Source of the DNA: Kuafuiihalomonas sp039024635
GTDB lineage: Bacteria; Myxococcota; Kuafuiibacteriia; Kuafuiibacteriales; Kuafuiibacteriaceae
Assembly: GCA_039024635.1 (NCBI GenBank)
Contig: JBCCQA010000001.1
Coordinates: 124,001 to 188,000 of the forward strand
Reading direction: 5' to 3'
Length of the DNA stretch: 64,000 bases
Part shown: one piece after another, positions 52,255 through 60,106 of the stretch
How the letters are laid out: each line of letters starts with the position of its first letter
Position numbering within the stretch: the first letter of the stretch is position 1
Made by a program: the position numbers and the translations under genes
The notes under the pieces: model-generated
Databases searched by the model: none
Seen by the model: only the letters and a program-made list of their open reading frames with translations
What the model was told of the DNA's origin: nothing

Positions 52255-52340
52255 GGGTTCGAAGGAGAGCCTGACTATCTCGGGTCGTCAATCAGGGGTG
52301 ACCGACCAGGAGCGCCAAGCTCAAAACCGGAGGCCGGGCT

Positions 52341-53969
52341 TCAATTCGAGCCGACGGCCGAGCGCAGGGCCGCGAGGAGTCGCTTCGCTTCTCGGTGGTC
52401 GGGCTCGACGCGAAGGACCTCTCGGAGCTTCCTGATGCTCGCATCTATTCGTCGGCGCTGCAGATCGTACTGCGCCCAGGCGAAGAGCAGTGCCGGGTCT
52501 TTCGGCTCGGCGGACAAGGCTCGGCCACAAACGGTGTCGGGGTTCCGCCCGGTCGTCAGCCAGGCTCGACACAGCACGACGTAGGGCGCTCGGGTTCGGT
52601 CGAAGTCCTCGGAAATGACCTTGGCTTCCTCAAGGAGCTCCCGAGAGGGGCGGGTCGAAGCACCCTCGCCGAACACGAGCAGCCGACGTAATAGGGCGCC
52701 CTCTCGTTCGTCGGAGTAGCCAGCCTCGAGCACCTCGGGGTGGGTCTTCTCGACTTGCTCAAGCCACTGTTCGAGATCAGAGGGGATCGTCGTGGAAGCC
52801 GTGGCCAGAGCCCTCCGGGCGGCGCTGGCTTCCGCGAGCTGCAGTCGAAGCCGGGCCAGGACGACGGGCGCCTCTTCGCGATCGGCCCCGCCTTCGGCGG
52901 AGTTGAGCCCTACTTCGAGCTCGTCGGCTAGGCCATGGGCCGTGGACCATTCGGAGGAGGAGATGGCGGCTTGGGCTGCCGCCATGAGGAACCAGGGGTT
53001 GGGATCGATCGCCTTTGCGGCGAGGCAGGCGTCGAGCGCCATTCGCCAAGCACCATCTCCTTCGGGCTCGCTCTCGGCCAGGCCCCGATGGAGCGCCGAA
53101 CACCGGCGCTTCAAAAGGGTTGGATCTTCGGGGCGCTCGGCCAATGCGGTGGCAAAGAGCGCCTCAGCGGCGTCTACCCCTCCCGAACGCGCCATGGCCT
53201 CTGCTACGCCCAGGGGAGTGAGCTCGTCCCTTGCCGTGACCATGGACGTCAAAGACGACGAAGAAAAGCCATCGATGCTCCACGAATAGGTATCGTGCAT
53301 GATGGCGGTCGTTGCGGGCACGTGCTCCAGACCCATCAGGTGTCCCAGTTCGTGAAGCAGCACGACTTGCTCCTTGTGGACGAGCGTCGCGAGGTAGAGT
53401 GAGCGTCTGGCTTCAGCCCCGGCGTTGGGCGCGAAGCGCGCGATGGCTTCCGCGATATCCGGATCATTGAGCCCGCGCATGACCATGTAGCGTCCACCCA
53501 CCTGGGCCAGACCCAGGGTCCGGAAGGAGACGGTGTCATAGGTCAGTGGTGGCAGGAGCCCCACGACGATGCGATGGCCCTCGAGGGGGGAGTGAGCGAC
53601 CAGCTCCTCCAACGCCGTCTCAAGGTCCTCAGCCTCGTGAGACCATTCGAAGGCCCTTTCGAGCTCCAATCGAAGCCCACAACAGTCGGAGAGGAGCGGG
53701 TTCACGTTGTCCAGTTGAGTCCGGAACTTCTTCTCCCAGCCGGGCACTTGGCGTCGGTGCGCCTCGTCGGCGTAGGCCCATACGGGGACAGGCTGGGTCG
53801 GCTGCGCGAAGGGTCCGGGACTTCTGAGCCTGGGGGGGCGCAAGGTGCGGAGCTGAGCCCGTTCCTCCTGGACGGGGGGTTGGTAGAGGAGTTCGGGTCC
53901 GTTCTGGCCAAACACGCAGCCGCCAACCAGCGTCGACAGAAGTAACCCTATCGTGAATGGACTCTTCAC
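52341..53969 (-). CDS. Metzincin-type metalloprotease lipoprotein with C-terminal TPRs
   Basis: 542 residues from a GTG (leader VKSPFTIGLLLSTLVGGC, lipobox VGGC); upstream in-frame ATGs have no signal-like sequence. The protease domain (~40-260) has the full zinc motif HELGHLMGLEH starting at His206, and a Met-turn-like AIMHDTYS eleven residues on. The C-terminal ~260 residues are helical repeats (AEALFATALAERPEDPTLLK, LLFAWAQYDLQRRRIDASIR). It is probably an outer-membrane-anchored peptidase with a TPR partner-binding arm. Confidence 0.82.
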   Translation of the reverse strand: MKSPFTIGLLLSTLVGGCVFGQNGPELLYQPPVQEERAQLRTLRPPRLRSPGPFAQPTQPVPVWAYADEAHRRQVPGWEKKFRTQLDNVNPLLSDCCGLRLELERAFEWSHEAEDLETALEELVAHSPLEGHRIVVGLLPPLTYDTVSFRTLGLAQVGGRYMVMRGLNDPDIAEAIARFAPNAGAEARRSLYLATLVHKEQVVLLHELGHLMGLEHVPATTAIMHDTYSWSIDGFSSSSLTSMVTARDELTPLGVAEAMARSGGVDAAEALFATALAERPEDPTLLKRRCSALHRGLAESEPEGDGAWRMALDACLAAKAIDPNPWFLMAAAQAAISSSEWSTAHGLADELEVGLNSAEGGADREEAPVVLARLRLQLAEASAARRALATASTTIPSDLEQWLEQVEKTHPEVLEAGYSDEREGALLRRLLVFGEGASTRPSRELLEEAKVISEDFDRTRAPYVVLCRAWLTTGRNPDTVCGRALSAEPKDPALLFAWAQYDLQRRRIDASIRKLREVLRVEPDHREAKRLLAALRSAVGSN

Positions 53970-54235
53970 CGAGGCGAGAGGGCTGGACGACCCCACTCTT
54001 GTCAAGAAGCGACACAGTGAAGGCAGCGAGGGAGGGGAATTAAAAGGAAGCCTCCCCTGGCACCTCGAGAAGTGTCGGCACACTAGCGCTCGGCGCGGCG
54101 ACTCTGACGAGTGGCCGCGCTCTGCCGAAGCCATCTCCATGCCCAGTAGTTTCCCGCGACGTAAGAAACCAAGACGAATCAACGAAGGTCTTCATGCCCA
54201 CCTCACTTCAAAAGAGGGGCCGGGCAGGAGGATGA

Positions 54236-55966
54236 ATGAAGAATCACACATATACTCAGTCTCTGGCAGCCTTGTCTTTGATGCTCGCCTTCGCGGCACC
54301 ACGAGCAGAGGCAGCAACCTACAGCGTAAATGACAACGGTGACGACATCGATCTCGTACCTGGAGATGGCCTGTGCGAGACGCCTACTTTCACCTGTACG
54401 CTTCGGGCTGCCATCATGGAGTGCAACGCCAACGGAGAGGCTGACGTGATAGAGCTGCCGGCAGGCAACTATGGACTCAGCCTAGGGGGATCGAACGAAG
54501 ACTTCGCCATCAGCGGTGATCTCGATATTCGAGATGATCTCGTAATTCTCGGTGCCGGGGCCACAACTACGCGAGTCAGCGCCCAGTTGCTTACGCCTCC
54601 TGATCGCGTGTTTCACGTGCTGGATGGTGTGGTCGAGTTCTCGAACTTCACCATCATGCGAGGCTCCGCAAGTGATGGAGGCGGGCTCTCGAACGAAGGG
54701 GGAGACACGTTGCTCGTCGACATGATGTTGATGCAGAATTCGGCCGGCTCGCAAGGCGGCGCCTTGTTCAATAGCGGCTCGAACTCCCGGCTTCGCGTAC
54801 GGGACAGCATACTTTTTAGCAATACTTCGTCGGGGAGTGGGGGGGCGGTGGCGAACCGATCCAGCGGCATTCTCCGTCTGACGCGCTCCGATGTGCGAGG
54901 AAACTCGGCTGCCCTCCGAGGAGGCGGGGTAGTGAACTTTGCGAACGGTGATGCGCGGGTACTTCGGGGGGGGATGCGAGACAACACCGCTGGGCAAGCC
55001 GGCGGAGGCATCGCCAACATCGATGCTGAACTCGACCTCGATAAGACTCGCATCTCTGCAAACACCGCGAATCTCGGGGGCGGTGTCTATCACGAACAGG
55101 ACTCTGCGACCGCATCCATCGTTACTTTGCTCACGGAAGTTGACAATAACCAGGCCATCGACGGCGCGGGATTCTACGTTCGCGGGGGCGAGGTCGACCT
55201 CATTACGGCTGAAGCTCACGACAACGTTGCGAGCGGCACCGGGGGAGGCTTCTTCATCGACTCGAACAACAACCAGATGGAGCTTCTCAACGTTGCGGCC
55301 TACTCGAACGAAGCCCAGAACGGTGGTGGCGTTGCTCTGACGGGCAGAGCCAACGGACGTTCCCTCATCGACAAGAGCGCCATCTACAGCAACCGCGCCT
55401 TCGACAGCGGGGGTGGTGTGTTCACGGACCATCCAAGTGGCTATCTCAGCACTGTGGTTCTCAACACCACCGTCTCCGGCAACACAGCATCCACGCTGGG
55501 TGGAGGTCTTTACCTGGAGGCTCAGAACGGCACGACGGTGCAGCTCTCTCACGTGACTGTCGCCGAGAACCGAAGCTTCGCCCAAGGGGACGGAGTCTTC
55601 GTGGGCAATACGTTTGCTAGCTATGAAGTGAATCACGTGCTCTTCAGCGACAATGGTACGAACATCAATCCACAGCTGTGCGCCGGGGGTCCTCTGAAAT
55701 CGACGGGGTACAATCTCCTGGAGGACGACAACGCCTGCACCTTCCTCTCTCTAGGAACTGATCTCATCAATGTCGGCGCCATGATTCTAGCGCTTGGAAC
55801 ACCGCTTCCGAACGCGCCCCATCAAAACGCCCATGAGCTGGCTTCGACCAGCCCCGCGATCGATGGGGGGGCTTTCAATTGCGTCTACGCTCGGGACCAA
55901 AGGGGGCAAAATCGACCAATGCCGAGCCCAGGAGACTGCGACATAGGCGCCATCGAGATGCCGTGA
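54236..55966 (+). CDS. Secreted right-handed beta-helix protein with CSLREA-like start and choice-of-anchor Q end
   Basis: 576 residues; AGGAGG just before the ATG. A signal peptide (MKNHTYTQSLAALSLMLAFA, cleaved after RAEA) is followed by a CSLREA-type block (GDGLCETPTFTCTLRAAIME). Then ~15 short repeats 'G.GGA.fn...s' and 'sn.a..GGG' form a parallel beta-helix of polymorphic-membrane-protein type. The end (SPAIDGGAFNCVYARDQRGQ, then DCDIGAIEMP) matches the choice-of-anchor Q domain. It is a predicted surface or secreted adhesin-like protein with no enzyme residues seen. Confidence 0.88.
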   Translation: MKNHTYTQSLAALSLMLAFAAPRAEAATYSVNDNGDDIDLVPGDGLCETPTFTCTLRAAIMECNANGEADVIELPAGNYGLSLGGSNEDFAISGDLDIRDDLVILGAGATTTRVSAQLLTPPDRVFHVLDGVVEFSNFTIMRGSASDGGGLSNEGGDTLLVDMMLMQNSAGSQGGALFNSGSNSRLRVRDSILFSNTSSGSGGAVANRSSGILRLTRSDVRGNSAALRGGGVVNFANGDARVLRGGMRDNTAGQAGGGIANIDAELDLDKTRISANTANLGGGVYHEQDSATASIVTLLTEVDNNQAIDGAGFYVRGGEVDLITAEAHDNVASGTGGGFFIDSNNNQMELLNVAAYSNEAQNGGGVALTGRANGRSLIDKSAIYSNRAFDSGGGVFTDHPSGYLSTVVLNTTVSGNTASTLGGGLYLEAQNGTTVQLSHVTVAENRSFAQGDGVFVGNTFASYEVNHVLFSDNGTNINPQLCAGGPLKSTGYNLLEDDNACTFLSLGTDLINVGAMILALGTPLPNAPHQNAHELASTSPAIDGGAFNCVYARDQRGQNRPMPSPGDCDIGAIEMP

Positions 55967-56014
55967 CCCCGAGCGTCAGGAGAGCACTGGGACTTTCAGG
56001 ACTGGCGCTTTCGT

Positions 56015-56047
56015 GCTCCTGAGTGAACCTCCGGCTCACTCAGGAGC
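56015..56047 (+). terminator. Perfect 12-bp hairpin between the beta-helix and sigma-factor genes
   Basis: GCTCCTGAGTGA and TCACTCAGGAGC flank a 9-base loop (ACCTCCGGC). It lies 48 bases after the beta-helix stop and 47 before the sigma start. No T-run follows, so it could be a Rho-independent-like terminator, an mRNA stabiliser or an operator dyad for the sigma operon. It also makes a GTG start inside it (56013) unlikely. Confidence 0.55.
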
Positions 56048-56093
56048 CGCTCTTGTAAGATCTGCGTCGCGCGAGGAGAAGAGTCCAGGAGTC

Positions 56094-56765
56094 GTGTCGA
56101 AGCGTCCCCAAGACATCAAGGGCGGAAGCCACATCGAGCCTCGGAGCCGAGAGGAGCTGCGCGGAGCCCTGACCGGCGCGCCCCATCAGCGCCACGCTTT
56201 GGCCTTGACGCTAATCCCAGTCATCCACGGTCGAGTCGCACGGGTCCTTGTCCGCAAGAGGTCGAAGTCGAAGGGTCGCGGACTCAGGCAGGACATCGAG
56301 GATCTGACTCAGGACGTCTTGGTTCGACTCTTCGAGGACGACTCGAAGATCCTCCGGCGATGGAATCCCCAGCGAGGGATGAGCCTGAGAAGCTACGTCG
56401 GTCTGGTGGCGGAGCGGAAGGTCCTTGGCATTCTCCGCTCCAGGTCCAGGAGCCCTTGGACCGAGTTCCCAGAGCCAGGGAACGACGAGTCTCTGATCAA
56501 CGCCCGAGCCGTGAGCATTCAAGGTCAGATTGAGTCGAGTGAATTCTTGGAAGTCATGGCCGAGAGGCTGACGGAGCGGATCACGCCACTCGGCATGCGG
56601 GTGTTCAAGCTTCTGTTCGTTGAGCAGAGAACCGTCAAGGAAGTGGCTACGCAGATGCAAACAACCGCTGGAGCTCTCTACGTTTGGCGGAATCGCCTTT
56701 CTCGAGCAGTTGCGGAAGTCAGGGCAGAGCTAGAGGAGGAAGGAGTCCTCTATGGTGGAGGATGA
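56094..56765 (+). CDS. RNA polymerase sigma factor (ECF type)
   Basis: 223 residues from GTG (VSKRPQDIKGGS) behind AGGAG. The sigma2 region spans ~30-120 (LRQDIEDLTQDVLVRLFEDD, then RWNPQRGMSLRSYVGLVAER), and sigma4 has a clear helix-turn-helix (~165-220: TVKEVATQMQTTAGALYVWR). There are no sigma1 or sigma3 domains. It directs RNA polymerase to a set of promoters, probably including its own operon. It overlaps the putative anti-sigma gene by 14 bases. Confidence 0.88.
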   Translation: MSKRPQDIKGGSHIEPRSREELRGALTGAPHQRHALALTLIPVIHGRVARVLVRKRSKSKGRGLRQDIEDLTQDVLVRLFEDDSKILRRWNPQRGMSLRSYVGLVAERKVLGILRSRSRSPWTEFPEPGNDESLINARAVSIQGQIESSEFLEVMAERLTERITPLGMRVFKLLFVEQRTVKEVATQMQTTAGALYVWRNRLSRAVAEVRAELEEEGVLYGGG

Positions 56766-57531
56766 AAGCCTCGTCCGTGGAGTTGCAAGAGCCATGAGGG
56801 AATTGGACGACTCGGACGAGAAGTGGCTTGCGCTTGCAGAGGGGCGCCTCAGCCCAGAGGAACGAGAGAAGCTCGAACTGGAAGCAAAGGAGAGTCCAGA
56901 GGATGCGCGGAAGTTCGAGGCCTACAGTCCCATCGACGAGGGCGTGGCTCGACAGATGGCGGCGTCGTTGGATGGAAATCCTGTCCGGAGGCAGCGGGTT
57001 CGTCGATGGATCGTATCTGGTTCCGCCTTGGCTGCGTCGTTCGCGATCTTCTTGGGCTCGAGACCCGAGGCAGAGGACCCTCTTCCTGCCTTCACTGCGT
57101 CCGTGAGAGTTGGGGACGCCGTAGAAAGGGGATCTGCGCTCGAGACTAGAGGCCTCTCAGAGCTGCCCTCAACGAGGGCCGACTCGACCATCGAGGTCCT
57201 CTTACGTCCCGCTTCAGAGGCGACCCGACAGCCGCGCGTTGTAGTCTGGATCCAGTCGGAGCGGGGTCGATTCGCCTCCCCGGTTTCGGCTGAGGTGGCC
57301 GACAACGGGGCCATCAGACTACGAGGCGAGGTAGGAGCCATAGCTGCCGCAGACCACGGACCCGTTTCTGTCGTCCTGGTAGTGGCGAGCAGCCCCGAGG
57401 CCGATATGGAGCGAATCGCGGCCGAGATGCTCAGCTTGGAGGCGGATGGGATGCGACGCTCCCAGACGGGGCCGTCTTGGCAGGCGATTCGCGTAGATGC
57501 TCTCATCCGGGCCGTTGAGGAACCGAGGTAG
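56752..57531 (+). CDS. Putative membrane anti-sigma factor
   Basis: 259 residues. The N-terminal ~80 residues are helical and charged (EKWLALAEGRLSPEEREKLE). One membrane helix at ~86-103 (WIVSGSALAASFAIFLG) separates it from a ~150-residue beta-rich extracytoplasmic part (ASVRVGDAVERG, ARADSTIEVLLRP, RVVVWIQSERGRF). The overlap with the sigma gene and this topology suit an anti-sigma factor that senses an external signal. The zinc motif HxxxCxxC of ZAS anti-sigmas is absent, so the class is inferred only from context. Confidence 0.65.
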   Translation: MVEDESLVRGVARAMRELDDSDEKWLALAEGRLSPEEREKLELEAKESPEDARKFEAYSPIDEGVARQMAASLDGNPVRRQRVRRWIVSGSALAASFAIFLGSRPEAEDPLPAFTASVRVGDAVERGSALETRGLSELPSTRADSTIEVLLRPASEATRQPRVVVWIQSERGRFASPVSAEVADNGAIRLRGEVGAIAAADHGPVSVVLVVASSPEADMERIAAEMLSLEADGMRRSQTGPSWQAIRVDALIRAVEEPR

Positions 57532-60106
57532 GGGCGTCGTCTTGAGCTGCTCAATCGCCATGAGCACGTCTTGCGAAGAGAGACCGGGGTCTGAGGATCC
57601 TCCGGTCAGCGAACGGAGTACTCAGGGGGCCCGTTTCCTGTTCGATGGATGCTGGGCCGCTTCGGAAGGACCCGTGTGTCATGCGCGCCTCGGCGATGAG
57701 ATCGTGCTCTGGACCTCAATCGAAACGGAAGCCCCCAAGATCCTGATGGATGGAGAGCGCGTGCCGACGCAATGGGAGGCAGCAGCTCCGGGTCGAAGAA
57801 CCCGCCTGAGTCTCGACCATGTCGAGGAGCAGGTTGTCGTCGCTCTTGAAGACCAGGTTGTCTGGCGCTTGTCCGTGGAGCGAGAATCCGACCTCGATTC
57901 GGTCGAGCGATTCAACCAGGCCATGGAGGCGGCGCGGACGGCCAACAAGAGTGGAAACTGGCGAGGGAGCGTACAACTCCGAGGGGAAGCGGCCCGGCTT
58001 GCCATAGGAAAGGGTTGGAGCTCTCTCGCGGCCAGACAATGGGCCGCTGCCGGCTACACGCTTCTGTCTCAGGGCGGTGGTCTGGAGGGTATCGATGCGA
58101 TCTTGAGCTCTGCCGCAGCATCAGCTCCTGCCTCCACGTTGGACCCAGCCCATGTGGAGAATGCCAAAGCCTTCCTCGACCTCGAGACCGGAGATCTTCG
58201 TTCAGCCACTACCCGTCTCGAGTCTGTCATTGCCGACGCCGAACGTCTTGACAACCAGCTTCTCGTCTATTCCGCGCGGCAATTGAGAAGCCAGATCTTC
58301 GCGGACCTGGGCCTTTGGACCGAGGCCTTGGGCGAGATGGAACGAATCGAGAGACTGGCCGCCCTTCCAAAGGCACCGTGTTTCGAGGCCAACCTCGCCA
58401 ATCACCGTGGATGGATCATGCTCCTGGCACGAGAGTCGGGCGTCGGTTCAGGAGACCCTTCCTCGCACTTCGAAGAAGCGATTGAGCTCACAAGAGATGC
58501 TTGCACGGGGAGTCTTCGAGCGCACGCCAAGGTCAACCTTGCTCGAAGCCTTCTTCTAACTGGGGAAGTGGCCTCGGCTGAGGCCGCTCTCGAGGCTGTT
58601 CGAGTAGCGTCAAGGCAGTTTCCGGCCGTAGAGCTCGACGCTTTGGAACTCAGCGCTCGTCTGGCTGAGAAGAGCAAGTCGACCAAGTCGGCGCTCGGTG
58701 CCTATGGGGCGCTCGCCGAGCTCGCCCTGAGCCTCTCGGCGTCCGATCATCTCAGGCGCGCACGTTTGGCCATGGCTCGCCTCCTTTCGAAGCTCGGCAA
58801 GAGGCAACAGGCCATTGCTCTCTTCAAGACCGTTATCGCTCAGATCCGGGATCAGAGCATCTCCATCGCACTGGGAAGCGGGAGAAGCTCGTTCCTTGCT
58901 TTGGGAAATGAGGCCACCGATGCCCTGATTCGAGTGCTTATCGCGACCGGTCAGTATCGGCAGGCCGTCATTCAAGCTCGCGCTCTGCGACGGTTTACCT
59001 TTGCCCACCTCGCAGACGGTCTTCGACGCGACGCACGATTCGGTGATCCTGCACTGATTCGAAGTTGGAGAAGACTGCGCTATGCCTATCGTCGGGCGCG
59101 TACCCGACATCGTAGGGCTCTTGAAGAGCTTTGGATGCTGGATTCAGCCTCGCCGAAGATTCAACGTCTTCGCCTGAAGGCAGACGAACTCGAAGCCGAG
59201 GTCGAGAGGACCCTGGCTCGCCTTGGGTCCTTGGGCTCGGAATTCAAGGGTGTCGAACCCGACCGTTCTACGCTCTCCGTTGGGGTACACGGATTGGGCG
59301 AAGAGTGGCTGGTTTACGGTCTCAGGAGAGGTCAACTGGCCTTCTTCGAGACTCGGCCCGCTGGGGATTCCGCAGCCCTGGACTCGCTAGGACCCTTCCT
59401 GGAGAACGTGCGTCTCGTTCGCTTGATGGTGGATCCTAGACTGGAACCCATCGATTTCCATGGCTTTGAGGTTCGCGGGACCCCGCTAGCCCTAGCCGTG
59501 CCCGTCAGTCACGCCCTCGATGTGCGTCGGTCAGGTCCAGGCCGGGTGGGTGCCGTGAAAACAGCGCTCGTTTGGGCTGATTCCATGGGGGACCTTCCGT
59601 CGGCGCGGGATGAGGGGCGGCTGGTTGCCCACCGACTGAAAGAATCAGGCTACTCGATAGAGAAATCGATCGGCATTCCGGCAGCCGGGCTGAGCTTCCG
59701 AGAAGCGGTCATTCGGTCGGACTATCTTCACTTCAGCGGACACGCCGAGTACGGCGGGCGCGACGGCTGGGGTAGCGCACTCATGGTCGCGCCGAAAGAC
59801 CGTTTCTCCATTCCCGACGCCCTTGCCCTTCCACGGTCTCCGCGGCGAATCGTTCTCACTGGATGTGAGGCCGCTCGATCCGAGGATGAGATTGGACTCG
59901 GCATCGCCCAGGCCTTCGTTCTCGCGGGATCTCAGTTTGTAGCCGCCCCATCCCGGCGAGTCGGAGACGAGCTGGCCTTGGCCTATGCCCAGCGTTTTCT
60001 CTCCGAGCGTGGACCCATGCTTCTCAACCACCACAAGTCGATCCGAGACCTAGCGAAGCAGGTTCCAGGGTCGGACTGGAGAGCTTTGAGGATTTTGACA
60101 CCATGA
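57497..60106 (+). CDS. TPR-CHAT caspase-like protease
   Basis: 869 residues. The N-terminus carries a weak lipoprotein-like leader (RGRGVVLSCSIAMSTSC, from ATG or the TTG six codons later), then a beta-rich domain with a Cys pair (GCWAASEGPVC). Helical TPR-like repeats span ~130-560 (GNWRGSVQLRGEAARLAIGK; ALGAYGALAELALSL). The C-terminal CHAT domain (~600-869) holds the catalytic His749 in YLHFSGHAEYGG and Cys790 in IVLTGCEAARS, as in caspase-like proteases. Its start lies inside the anti-sigma gene (35-base overlap). Its TGA overlaps the subtilase ATG. If the leader is real, the protease acts outside the cytoplasm. Confidence 0.88.
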   Translation: MLSSGPLRNRGRGVVLSCSIAMSTSCEERPGSEDPPVSERSTQGARFLFDGCWAASEGPVCHARLGDEIVLWTSIETEAPKILMDGERVPTQWEAAAPGRRTRLSLDHVEEQVVVALEDQVVWRLSVERESDLDSVERFNQAMEAARTANKSGNWRGSVQLRGEAARLAIGKGWSSLAARQWAAAGYTLLSQGGGLEGIDAILSSAAASAPASTLDPAHVENAKAFLDLETGDLRSATTRLESVIADAERLDNQLLVYSARQLRSQIFADLGLWTEALGEMERIERLAALPKAPCFEANLANHRGWIMLLARESGVGSGDPSSHFEEAIELTRDACTGSLRAHAKVNLARSLLLTGEVASAEAALEAVRVASRQFPAVELDALELSARLAEKSKSTKSALGAYGALAELALSLSASDHLRRARLAMARLLSKLGKRQQAIALFKTVIAQIRDQSISIALGSGRSSFLALGNEATDALIRVLIATGQYRQAVIQARALRRFTFAHLADGLRRDARFGDPALIRSWRRLRYAYRRARTRHRRALEELWMLDSASPKIQRLRLKADELEAEVERTLARLGSLGSEFKGVEPDRSTLSVGVHGLGEEWLVYGLRRGQLAFFETRPAGDSAALDSLGPFLENVRLVRLMVDPRLEPIDFHGFEVRGTPLALAVPVSHALDVRRSGPGRVGAVKTALVWADSMGDLPSARDEGRLVAHRLKESGYSIEKSIGIPAAGLSFREAVIRSDYLHFSGHAEYGGRDGWGSALMVAPKDRFSIPDALALPRSPRRIVLTGCEAARSEDEIGLGIAQAFVLAGSQFVAAPSRRVGDELALAYAQRFLSERGPMLLNHHKSIRDLAKQVPGSDWRALRILTP

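Noticed and set aside
54058..54090. Third copy of the inverted-repeat element (GGCACACTAG near 54.09 kb)
   Set aside because: Only the end-like 10-mer matches; there is no TTCCCG arm or shared core.
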